Shown here one piece after another: positions 8,167 through 15,910 of a stretch of 26,274 nt of DNA. This DNA is from Mesostigma viride (taxonomy: Eukaryota; Streptophyta; Mesostigmatophyceae; Mesostigmatales; Mesostigmataceae). Positions within the stretch are counted from its first letter, which is position 1. Each line of letters opens with the position of its first letter. The stretch covers positions 1-26,274 of the forward strand of contig RPFO01001553.1 in the NCBI GenBank assembly GCA_009746045.1, read 5' to 3'. The notes under the pieces are model-generated. The model was not told the origin of the DNA. It ran no database searches and saw only the letters and a list, made by a program, of their open reading frames with translations. The position numbers were made by a program, and so were the translations under genes.

Positions 8167-8306
8167 TTAGTAGAGTCGGAGAAATAATAAACGTCGCTGC
8201 GGTTTGAATCCCTTTTCGCGTGCAGACCGCACTTCCGTTTGCCGTCGTCGGCCTCGCGGTGGCATCGTTTACCGTCTTTCGTCCTGCCCGCGCACCGCGG
8301 GGTCAT
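8167..8306 (-). CDS. Small Cys/His zinc-binding protein (CxxH type), 3' end uncertain
   Basis: The ATG at 8306 begins MTPRCAGRTKDGKRCHREA, with Cys5, Cys15, Cys26 and His29 (C-x9-C-x10-C-x2-H), the same module as at 2049-2336. The frame as given stays open into the next gene. If one base is missing around the GAAAAGGG at about 8213-8220, the gene would end at TAA 8167-8169, directly before the ATG at 8166. The two genes may alternatively be fused. The two CxxH proteins differ outside the motif. Function unknown; zinc binding is inferred from the motif. Confidence 0.5.
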
Positions 8307-8332
8307 TTTGCCACACAAACGACTACAAAAAA

Positions 8333-8437
8333 ATGGATCCGTCGAGAGCCCGCGGGCGTTCGTCGGTCGACAAATCTCTCGTCGGGATTTGTCGAAACGA
8401 CCGACGTCGGAGGGCGCGACGGAGGAAATTGTCGTAG
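8333..8437 (+). CDS. Possible tiny basic ORF (34 aa)
   Basis: An ATG after seven A residues opens a 34-codon frame rich in Arg/Ser (NDRRRRARRRKLS). It lies in the gap between divergent genes and contains the 16-bp hairpin at 8361-8406. It may be chance; no independent support except position. Confidence 0.2.
   Translation: MDPSRARGRSSVDKSLVGICRNDRRRRARRRKLS
8361..8406. other. Long inverted repeat / hairpin
   Basis: The left arm 8361-8376 pairs with 8386-8395 plus 8401-8406, giving 16 base pairs with a 9-nt loop (8377-8385) and one 5-nt bulge. The inner 10 bp (8367-8376 with 8386-8395) are perfect. It sits in the divergent gap between the starts at 8306 (-) and 8458 (+), so a regulatory or structural RNA/DNA role is possible. 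Confidence 0.6.
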
Positions 8438-8442
8438 TGTAC

Positions 8443-8452
8443 CATAGATACA
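8443..8452 (+). promoter_or_regulatory. CATAGATACA element upstream of 8458
   Basis: This AT-rich element lies 5 nt before the ATG at 8458. It is a weaker match to the GTATA-type element but in the same position. Confidence 0.3.
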
Positions 8453-8457
8453 AGAGG

Positions 8458-9620
8458 ATGGCAAGAGACGCTCTGACCCTGTGGGGCGGCACGGCCGTCA
8501 TGTCCTCGTTCGTCATGGGCATCGAGATGATGCTGCTCTTGCTGTACATCCGTCTGGAGATCAACACCGCCGCGAAAAAGGCCATCCGGAGACAGGTGGC
8601 GTCTCAGTTGGGCGAGGGGGCCAGCGATCCCATTCTTCCGGAAGACGTGGGGATGGACATGCTCGCGGATCGCGTGGCTGTCAAGGACGGCGGGGCCGAG
8701 AAGGTATACGATGACATGGGGGGGCGGGGGTCATGTGGCTCACGATGGTGTCGTACGTCCTGCTCGCCGTGCTCGGGGCGGGGGCCTCGTACTACGCCTT
8801 GCGCGGGCGGGCCGAGAGGACGCCGGTGGAGGAGGGGTGGTGGACCGTGAGCGTGTCTACGCTCGGATCCCTGGGCGTGATCTTGCTGGGACAGTACCTG
8901 TTCGTCAAGCTGGCCGTCATCCCGTTCTACGCGGACACGTACAACAAGATCGCGGAGGAGTCGAAACGGGTGCCGCGGTTGGAGAAGGACGACTGGAAGC
9001 TGACCTTGAAGCTGCTGTCGCCCACCCTGATCACCTTCTCGATGGCGATCGTGACCGCGATTGCCGGACGCCGGTCGACCAGCTGGAAACTCGTCCTGAT
9101 GTCCGCCGTCATGACGTGTCTGACCGGCGTCACGGAACTCGTGTCGTGGGGTTTGATGAAAGGCATCGCGGTCCCGATGGATCACGTCGTCGCGCACGTG
9201 AACAACGCCGCCCTCGTCGTCGCGAGCAAGGATGACAAGGAAACGAAAATGAAGAAGCTGAACGAGGTATTCTTCGACGGGGGGAGCGCCGGGCTGAGTT
9301 TCGCGACGTTCGCGAGCCACGCGAGGAACATGTACTGGACCCGTAAGGACGTGGAGCTCGACGCGGAGGGCAAGATCCGGCTGGTCCCGGCGGCCAAGTC
9401 GAACCGGTTTGAGATCGGGTTCCTCTTGCTCTGTTCCGTCGTCCTCCTGCTGGTCCCCGCGGGCGCCGTCGTCTTCCGGGCCAACAAAAAGGACTCGGCC
9501 AGTCTGATGTTCCAATGCGTGGCCCTCCTCGCGTCGTACGGCGTGTTCATCACCAAGGTCGGACAGACCACCACGATGGCGAAGATCGCGACGGGGCTGA
9601 GTCGGCCCAAGGCCGCCTAA
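8458..9620 (+). CDS. Polytopic membrane protein, frame break at 8718-8724
   Basis: About 387 residues in two frames joined across a run of seven G (8718-8724); one missing base there joins them. Hydrophobic stretches lie near 8479-8547, 8733-8801, 8851-8934, 9012-9068, 9091-9157, 9415-9477 and 9502-9560, giving six or seven membrane spans. A soluble loop after the first span is acidic (ILPEDVGMDMLADRVAVKDGG). A larger loop at 9160-9410 is charged (KDDKETKMKKLNEVFF). No transporter or channel motif is recognised. The stop overlaps the convergent coiled-coil gene's stop (CTAA at 9617-9620). The second frame has an ATG at 8733, so two separate proteins are the alternative, but the first frame then runs into unlikely sequence. 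Confidence 0.65.
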
Positions 9621-10159
9621 TCGTATTCCCTGTAATCCACGGGCTGTCTTTTGCGCATCTTGCGCTTGTCGGGGTTGAAGTTATTGGGGTTTAACAGATG
9701 CGCGATGAGTGCGCGGTTCTTCAACTTCATCGCGAGGACGGTGGCTTTGTGCGTTTCCCATTTTTCCCTCGCTCTCTCCGCCCTTGCCCGCCCCGCATTG
9801 TCCTCTTGTTTCATCATATCGTTCTCCGCCCTCGCCCTCGCTCTCGCCTTCGCCCTCTCACGTCCCGCATTGTCCTCTTGTTTCATCATGGCGTTCTCCG
9901 CCTTGGCCCTCTCCCTCGCCGCCTTGGCCCTCATCATTTCCCGTACCGCATTGTCCTCTTGTTTCATCATGGCGTTCTCCGCCTTGGCCCTCTCCCTCGC
10001 CGCCTTGGCCTTCATCATTTCCCGTACCGCATTGTCCTCTTGTTCCATCATGTCATTCTCCGCTCTCATCCTCGCGATCCTATGGGCGGAGAACTGGTCG
10101 ATCACATCCCTCTCCCGGTTCGTCAGCGCGGGGTACGGCGGGTGCCCCCCGTAGCACAC
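9617..10159 (-). CDS. Coiled-coil protein with 27-residue tandem repeats
   Basis: 180 residues, intact. Four tandem repeats of the type RAENDMMKQEDNAVREMM plus an Ala/Arg/Lys stretch occupy most of the middle. Periods are 27, 27 and 24 residues. The composition (Ala, Glu, Arg, Met, Lys) predicts one long helix or coiled coil. The N-terminus (MCYGGHPPYPALTNRERDVIDQF) and the basic C-terminus (NPDKRKMRKRQPVDYREYD) are unique. The start overlaps the end of the acetyltransferase-like gene by about 37 nt, so the two are probably co-transcribed. Function unknown; a structural or scaffold role is a guess. Confidence 0.62.
   Translation of the reverse strand: MCYGGHPPYPALTNRERDVIDQFSAHRIARMRAENDMMEQEDNAVREMMKAKAARERAKAENAMMKQEDNAVREMMRAKAARERAKAENAMMKQEDNAGRERAKARARARAENDMMKQEDNAGRARAERAREKWETHKATVLAMKLKNRALIAHLLNPNNFNPDKRKMRKRQPVDYREYD
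9780..10080 (-). repeat. Tandem coding repeat (81/81/72 bp)
   Basis: The plus-strand word GCATTGTCCTCTTGTT starts at 9795, 9867, 9948 and 10029, giving periods of 72, 81 and 81 bp. All periods are multiples of three and preserve the frame of the coiled-coil gene. The middle copies are nearly identical, indicating recent expansion. Confidence 0.85.
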
Positions 10160-10838
10160 GCGCGCTCCACGTTGTCGAGGGTTCCCTTCATGAGGATTTG
10201 GAAACCGTCTTCCTCGTTATACGGAGAAAGACCGTACGTCTTGTAGTTGTTCACGAGTTGTTGGTTTTGTTCGATGTCGCACCAATAGATACGCAGCAAA
10301 TTCTCGTCCTTGGTGCGGAACGCCTCCTTCACATCGGGGTGCGCGCGAGACTTTGGATACTGTTCGAACTTTTCCTTGAGATCCTCGAGAGTCAACTCGG
10401 GATACGGTGCAACGTGAGGGCAATCGCCGCCGCTCGCGTTCAGTGTCATCATGAGAGTCCCCGCCGATCGATCCATCAAAGGCTTCATCTGACGGACCGC
10501 GTAACACAGCATTCGGTGACCCATCCCTTTGAACTTGTCCTTTTCCGCATCATCGGCAATATTTGGAAACTGTCTCGGACGACTGTAATACCAAGCCAGG
10601 TACATCGTGTCGGGGGACTCTTTCTCCAAGCAGAGGTACGCCATGGCGGCGCTACCGTTGTTCGGACCCGCGAGTGTCTTTTGCACCGCGCCTTTCGGAT
10701 GTGGGTGACCAGATCGGACGTGTACCCGCGCGGGATCGGGACCCACATTTCCAGCGTATTGCCCTTCAATTTCTCCCTCATCTGGAACTTTTTGCCGTTT
10801 ATCTCAGGCATGACCCAGTCTTTCAGAATTCTGGACAT
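10123..10838 (-). CDS. GNAT-like N-acetyltransferase, frame break near 10685
   Basis: About 239 residues from the ATG at 10838, which follows GTATGATACACA. The first frame gives MSRILKDWVMPEINGKKF through SDLVTHIRKA. A missing base around 10670-10690 moves to the frame with LAGPNNGSAAMAYLCLEKE. A GNAT-like core is suggested by a strand (AMAYLCLEKE), a Gly-containing acetyl-CoA loop (KFKGMGHRMLCYAVRQM), a strand (LMMTLNASGG), and a tail QQLVNNYKTYGLSPYNEEDGFQILMKG, the usual 'N-x-x-Y-x-x-x-G' end of GNAT folds. The substrate is unknown. The helicase gene is immediately upstream on the same strand. The assignment rests on pattern only. Confidence 0.5.
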
Positions 10839-10850
10839 TGTGTATCATAC
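10839..10850 (-). promoter_or_regulatory. Start-proximal GTATGATACACA element
   Basis: This minus-strand element directly abuts the ATG at 10838. Its GTATGATA core is repeated before the nested gene at 17325. Confidence 0.5.
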
Positions 10851-10868
10851 GCGAAGAAAAATACATGG

Positions 10869-12838
10869 TCACCGTCTGTTCCGGTTGAACACCGGGTCGT
10901 ACACCAGCTGACCCAGCGGGTGTTCAGAAGACGGTACGCGGTGTCCGCCTTCTTGCGGCCGTATCTCGCGCCCCGCAAGGCCGTCTTTCCCAACGCTTTC
11001 CCGTCTCTCACGAACACCTGGCTGTTGGCCACTAGATTGCGTCCCGCGGCGATCGCCGCGCGTTTCCCGAGACGCCCGGCCGCCTTGGCGGTCGCGAGCG
11101 CCGCGCGGCCCGCCGCCCGCGCCGCGATGTCCGCGCCTCGCACCACCGCGCGCGTGATCTCCTCCCTCCGCGTGGGCATACACGCGATCGGGGCGCGGCC
11201 GCCGGCGCGCATCCACTCCTTCCGATTGTGCACGCCGTTCATCAGGCGGCAGTCGATCGCCGTGCTCCGGAGTTTCTCCAGCATCCGGGACACCGCCTCG
11301 TCCCCGTCCCGCTTCTCGGCCTCCTGCATCACGATCTCGTCCACTCCGTCCTTCGTCAGGTATCGGTGGACGGTCACGTCCCACTCCTTCTTGTCCACCT
11401 GGAGGTGCGAGCAGTGGCGGACGGCGCGAGCGATCGTCTGGCGTTCCGCGTTGACGGACAGCAGAGGCTCCATGATGTGGATGTGGCGCACGCTCTTCAG
11501 GTCCAGTCCCTCGTTGAACCGTTTCCGCGCCAGGATCACGTGCAGGATCCGGCCGTCCGAGTTCTCAGGAGCGTTGTACACCTGTCGGATCCTGCGCAGG
11601 CCCGTGTCCGTCGTCGGGTTCGTGTCCGACCCCAGGAGCACGTACCGTTTCTTGCTGCTCGTCGGCAGCTCGCCCGACATGGACAAGGGAGAGTAGCCCA
11701 GGGCCTCGAGCACGCGCGCCATGTCGCGGATCCCGCCCGCGTTGAAAGACGAGTACAGGTAGTGCTTCTCGTTCGGGTGTTTCGTGATCGTGTCCGCGAT
11801 CTCCTTCATCTTCGGCGACAGCCGCGGCAAGGCCTGCAGCAACTTCGCCCCCGACAGGTGCGACAAACGGAGTCCGTTCGTCGCCCTCCGCGCCTCGTAC
11901 AGGAACCGCTCGTTGTCACTGCTCACCTCCTTGGCCGTTTTCAGGCGGGCGCGCAACGCCGCGCGCTGTTCCGCGCTCATCGACGTCGGGTGGAGGGCGT
12001 CCGGGTTCAACCTCGGGTACACAGACGTGTCCCCCGCGTAATCCACGTACGAACACAGGCCCGCGTACGCGGACAAGGGGGAGTCGGGGCCCACCGGCGA
12101 ACCCTTGATCATGGACAGCAGCCACGAGATCTCTCGCTCCGTGTCCCCCGGCGTCCCGCTCAGGATGACCATGTACAGTCCCTGCGTCCGTTTCGACGGC
12201 TTGTCCAGCAACTCGCGGAGTGCGTCGTGTTCGGCCGCTTGGCCGGGCAGGGGACGGAACAGGTTCTGCACCTCGTCCATGATCAGCACCGCGTCGCGCA
12301 AAAGGTCCGGGTCCGCGTGGCGGTTCGGGCGATGCGCGCCCGTCTCGTGCGCCAATTGGGGGAAACTCATGATCCGACCTCCGCCCACGCGCGATCGGAT
12401 GGCCCTCGTCGCCTCCGCGGGCGTCATCCCCTCGAAACGGGGAAACAGGGCCGCGCACTTGCCGTACTCCTCGATCGAGTTGTTGCTCGCGTTCTCGCGG
12501 CTCGTGGCCAGGTAGATGGGCCGATCCGTGTCCCAGAACGCGTCGATCGCACCCAAGGCCGTGCACGTCTTGCCGGACCCCGTCGAGTGCCACGCCAGGA
12601 ACCCGCGGTGTTTGCTCCCGTGTTCGGCCACGTACCGCAGGTACATGTTGACGACGGCCTGCTGCTGCTTGAAGTCCCCCGTCGTCTGGGAACACGAGTT
12701 CTTGCCCACCGCGCGGTGGGGAGGGGGCGGCTGGCCTCGCACGCGGCCCTCGAAGTAGTCCTTGACGAACACCTGCGTCGTCGACGGTCGTTCCGTTTCC
12801 GCGTTCGGCCAATTCCGTGGTAGCGGGTGTACGGGCAT
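10869..12838 (-). CDS. SF2 helicase/ATPase, D6/D11-like viral type, frame break near 10920
   Basis: About 657 residues. Motifs in order: Walker A STGSGKT (residues 85-91), motif II DEVQ (188-191), motif III SGTP (227-230), a motif IV/V region with YSSF (about 362-365) and NEGLDLKSV (442-450), and motif VI with RQTIARAVRHCSH (about 466-478). This order and the DEVQ box match viral SF2 ATPases related to poxvirus D6/D11 (transcription initiation/termination factors) and their NCLDV relatives, so a transcription role is likely but inferred. The C-terminal 120 residues are Ala/Arg-rich helices, probably nucleic-acid binding. One frame runs on to 10823, but a missing base near 10920 gives the more natural end GQLVYDPVFNRNRR at 10869. 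Confidence 0.82.
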
Positions 12839-12894
12839 CGTTTAGAGTATACGCGGCATTTATTTCCGATGTCTAAGTAGAATTACATCGCGCG
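12839..12894. promoter_or_regulatory. Divergent promoter region with GTATAC
   Basis: The gap between divergent starts at 12838 (-) and 12895 (+) is AT-rich. Minus-strand GTATACTCTAAACG (12839-12852) ends at the helicase ATG. The rightward side holds GCATTTATTTCC but no TATA next to the ATG. Confidence 0.45.
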
Positions 12895-14240
12895 ATGACG
12901 TCGATCGACAAAGTCGAAAAGGACATCCAATCCGAAGACCCGAACAGGGTGTTGGAAGCCATCGCGCAGCACAAGGATCTCGTGAAGAGTTTGAGTCACA
13001 CCGCCGCGATCCACATCCGCAACGCGATGATGAAGGCGGCCGTCCTCGCCGGCGTGGAAAAGAGTGAGAACAGGCGGTACGCGGACGGACACCAGGTCGT
13101 GTACGAGCGGCTGAGGGACGCCGCGAAGGAGTTCGGACGTGTCTGGAAAAAAGGGCAGGTGCCCACGTGGGTCTCGGACAAGTTCCGGGACATGAGTTCC
13201 AGTTTCCTGACCATGGACATCCAGCGCGCGCTGCGATACGAGGGGGATCTCGACACGAAAGAGGCCAACGCGGCGATGGGATGGGACGGAACGCCCCCGC
13301 CGGTTCCTGAGATCGATCCGCTCTCGGGGAGGAAGACCGGACGCACGGTGCCCAAGTTCTGGGTATGGGGCGTCTTCGAAGGGGCCGGGGTCGAGCCGTT
13401 GTCCTTGCAGGGTCGTTTGAAGGCCATTCGATTGTACATGGAGACCATGTCCGCCTCCAACGCCTCCGCCGCCAAGAAACTGGCGTGGGCGAGGAACTAC
13501 GACCTCCTCGGGCAATCGAAAGAGAGTTCCGTGACCGCTCCGGTCCCGGCGCAGGCGACGGCTCAGTTCGACACGCGGGACTATGCCGAGAGTTTCCGGT
13601 CGAGGGATCCGCAGAGGTTGATGCACGCCACGAAGCTCGAGATGGCGATGAAAGAGGTCGGCGTGGACGCGTTGACCTTGCACGAGGCCATCCCGAAAGA
13701 CGAGAGGATCAAGTGCATGCGAGACGCCTTGATCAAGGCGGCCGCCGCCAGAGGCGAGGAGTTGGCGGTCAAAGGGGACCTCGACAAGGCCGGTCTGTTC
13801 GACGAGTTGTTGGCGCGGGCCGGCGCGCTGGTTACGTCGGCGGCGAAGGCGTGCGTGCTTTGCGCGCGTACCGCGACATGGTCCGTGATTGGCTCACGCC
13901 CGGCGCGGCGTTGGCCGCGTTGCGGATGGAGAAGGAGACCATGTCCAGGAAAGGCGACGCCGAGATGACGGACGGTCCTGTCGACACCGTCGCGGTGCTG
14001 AACCCCGACACGGGGCGGCCTACGAGGGCCGTCAGGCCCGTGTCGTGGGCGTGGCACTGGATGGGCTTGTCGGGGATCCCCGGGCTCGCGATGAACAAGC
14101 GCGTCGAGAAAGTGGAGGCGGCGCGGGATCCGGAAGCGACGAAACTCGCGTGGTCGTTGCATTACCAGGTCCGCTCGACGGAGCCGTCCAGGGTCGACGT
14201 CGCTGCCGGTCCTCCCGCAGTCGCCCCCACCCCCCCGTGA
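12895..14240 (+). CDS. Unknown protein with two tandem homologous domains, frame break near 13860
   Basis: About 448 residues in two frames joined by a missing base around 13850-13870. The two halves look homologous. Half 1 (12950-13520) has SEDPNRVLEAI, IRNAMMKAAVLAG, DPLSGRKTGRTVPKFWVWG and AAKKLAWARNYDL. Half 2 (13590-14185) has SRDPQRLMHAT, MRDALIKAAAARG, NPDTGRPTRAVRPVSWAWH and ATKLAWSLHYQV. The shared signature is D/N-P-x-x-G-R-x-T...W-x-W...K-L-A-W. Both halves are mostly helical, with no membrane segment. No known family recognised. The stop TGA overlaps the next gene's ATG (TGATG), so it probably shares a transcript with the three membrane-anchored proteins downstream. Confidence 0.62.
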
Positions 14241-14820
14241 TGGAAGAGACGGCCCAGGTGGCCGAACAGGCGCAGGTCAAGGCGGAGGAGGCGATCGTGA
14301 ATCAGCCGACGCCCGACAAGGTGTCCGTGAAGGATCTCGACGGCACGCTCGTCGACGTCCGATGCGGGGCCGCGGACGCGATGGCCAGCTCTCTCGTGGA
14401 CATGTGGAAAACGGGGCAGTTCAAGGTCATCCCTCGCGACTCGTTTGCTTTCGCCAAATGCCACGCGGCCTCCGACGCGCTGCGATCCAAGTTCGAGGAC
14501 CCCGCCAACGCGTTGACGGCGGACGTTCGCAAGAAGAAGATCGCGGACTACGTCCGGGTCTGCGAGCCACGGGGAGTCCCGCCGACCTGGAGATGGCGCG
14601 CCAGTTCCGCGACCGGTTCGCGGAGGTCGGACTCTTCGCCACTCCGGAGGAGTTGTGGCAGCTTTCCGCGCCGGCCGATCCGTCCGCGGCCGTACCCGAG
14701 GAGTCGGCGACGACCGAGAAGAAGGAAGACGGGTACCGTACCGAAAACATCGTCGCGGTCGCAGGGATCCTCGTGGTCGTCGTCGCGCTCGTCTCGGCGT
14801 TCCTGTTCTCCAGGAAGTAG
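14240..14820 (+). CDS. C-terminally membrane-anchored protein, frame break near 14565
   Basis: About 194 residues. The ATG at 14240 overlaps the preceding stop. The N-terminal part is acidic and helical (AQVAEQAQVKAEEAIV), followed by a mixed domain (SFAFAKCHAASDALRSKFEDP). A missing base next to the GGGG at about 14567-14570 leads into the frame with ADLEMARQFRDRFAEVGLFA. The last 20 residues form a hydrophobic anchor (IVAVAGILVVVVALVSAFLF) ending SRK, so most of the protein should face one side of a membrane as a tail-anchored protein. The phrase LEMARQFRDRF resembles helices of the upstream duplicated protein, but I cannot claim homology. Function unknown. Confidence 0.6.
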
Positions 14821-14830
14821 GATAAATATC
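14821..14830 (+). promoter_or_regulatory. AT-rich element GATAAATATC
   Basis: Immediately follows the TAG at 14818-14820 and lies 27 nt before the ATG at 14858; a possible promoter for the next membrane protein. Confidence 0.3.
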
Positions 14831-14857
14831 TGCGCTATCGTTGATCGTGGCCCCTCG

Positions 14858-15298
14858 ATGGTGGTGCTGCTCCCGCCCGAGTCTAGCCGAGCCGATTTTT
14901 CTTCTGCGACAACTTCGAGGATCCAGATGAACAGTGCCGGAAACGTGACGCGTGGCGTGACCGAGGAGAACGTCCGCAACTCCGCTCGCGCCAGGATCGC
15001 CAAGCCGGCGGCGGGCGGATTCTTCTCGAGCCCTCTGTTCATCGCGATCGCCGCGGTCGCGGTCATCGCGATCGTCATCTGGAAACCGTGGAGCGCGCGT
15101 TCCGGCGACGGAGGCGGCGGCGGCGAGTGCGTCACCGGGATGGTGTGCGGGTCCGAGACCGCCCCTTCGTACGGCGTCGGCGGCGGGTCTTCTCACAGCA
15201 CGCAGGCCTTCCGCATGGGACAGGCCTCCGGAGTGACGAGCGGGATGCTGTCGGGCGACTACGATTCGACCTTCTCCGCTCTCCTGAACGCGCCCTGA
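14858..15298 (+). CDS. Small membrane protein with Gly/Ser-rich tail
   Basis: 146 residues from the ATG at 14858, or 123 from the ATG at 14927 (MNSAGNVTRGV). The second gives a more natural polar N-terminus; the first lies closer to the AT-rich element. One membrane span is clear: SPLFIAIAAVAVIAIVIW (about 15034-15087). After it come a Gly run, two Cys (ECVTGMVCGSE) and a Gly/Ser/Thr-rich low-complexity tail. The two Cys six residues apart could form a disulfide if exposed to an oxidising compartment or the virion surface (inferred). No family recognised. Confidence 0.6.
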   Translation: MVVLLPPESSRADFSSATTSRIQMNSAGNVTRGVTEENVRNSARARIAKPAAGGFFSSPLFIAIAAVAVIAIVIWKPWSARSGDGGGGGECVTGMVCGSETAPSYGVGGGSSHSTQAFRMGQASGVTSGMLSGDYDSTFSALLNAP

Positions 15299-15312
15299 TA
15301 AAATTGTGTCCT

Positions 15313-15322
15313 GTATCTATAA
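15313..15322 (+). promoter_or_regulatory. Start-proximal GTATCTATAA element
   Basis: The element runs directly into the ATG at 15323, giving CTATAAATG, which resembles a poxvirus-like late promoter in which the start codon adjoins the TA-rich core. Confidence 0.5.
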
Positions 15323-15910
15323 ATGCCCCCCAGCGCGTCTGCGTTAACGGATGCCCTCCGGGGCGCCGACGAACTGAAGACCGCCACCACGGCGGCCGAC
15401 GCTGCCGCCGACGCGAAGAAGACGACCGAGATCGCCAAGGAAATCGAGAGGCTTCAGGCTCTCCAGAAGGCCGAGCAGGCCAGCGCGGCCGGCAAGTCGG
15501 CGGACGCCGTCAGCGAGGCCGCCTCGAAGAGTTTCAGGGAGAGAGCGACCGACTTTGCGAGGCGGTACGGCGTGGAGGCCGTCGGAGGGGCTTTCGCCAC
15601 CGTCGCCGGCATGTTGATCGTGAACTCTGTGTTCAACAAGAACGACGATAAGGAAGGAGGCGCGGGGGACGAAGAGGAGGGCGGCGGGTCTATCGCGGAC
15701 AAAATCAAGAGTGTCATAATTGTCCTGTTGGTCATTACGGTCGTAATTGGAATCATTTATTATTCTTGGAAAAAACGTACGGATTCATCCGCAGGAACAA
15801 ACGTAACCGTGCAAGCCAACTTCGAGCCTATGCCATACAACATGCCGTACTACGCTCCTCCCCCTACCGCTAGCAATATGCCGTTCAACAGGACGGCGAT
15901 GACAGGGTGA
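15323..15910 (+). CDS. Membrane-anchored coiled-coil protein
   Basis: 195 residues, intact. The N-terminal 70 residues are Ala/Lys/Glu-rich and helical (DAKKTTEIAKEIERLQALQKA). A moderately hydrophobic helix follows (GGAFATVAGMLIVNSVF), then an acidic Gly-rich stretch. The main membrane span is VIIVLLVITVVIGIIYYSW (about residues 131-149), followed by Lys-Lys-Arg. The tail is rich in Pro, Tyr, Asn and Met (MPYNMPYYAPPP). The 3' third is less GC-rich than the 5' part. The stop at 15908-15910 directly abuts the convergent reductase stop, with no spacer. Probably a virion or host-membrane protein; function unknown. Confidence 0.68.
   Translation: MPPSASALTDALRGADELKTATTAADAAADAKKTTEIAKEIERLQALQKAEQASAAGKSADAVSEAASKSFRERATDFARRYGVEAVGGAFATVAGMLIVNSVFNKNDDKEGGAGDEEEGGGSIADKIKSVIIVLLVITVVIGIIYYSWKKRTDSSAGTNVTVQANFEPMPYNMPYYAPPPTASNMPFNRTAMTG

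Noticed and set aside
11228-12823. A 531-codon open frame on the plus strand
   Set aside because: It is antisense to the helicase, which has all SF2 motifs in order. The plus-strand product is Arg/Val/His-rich with no domain, as expected of a shadow frame in GC-rich DNA.
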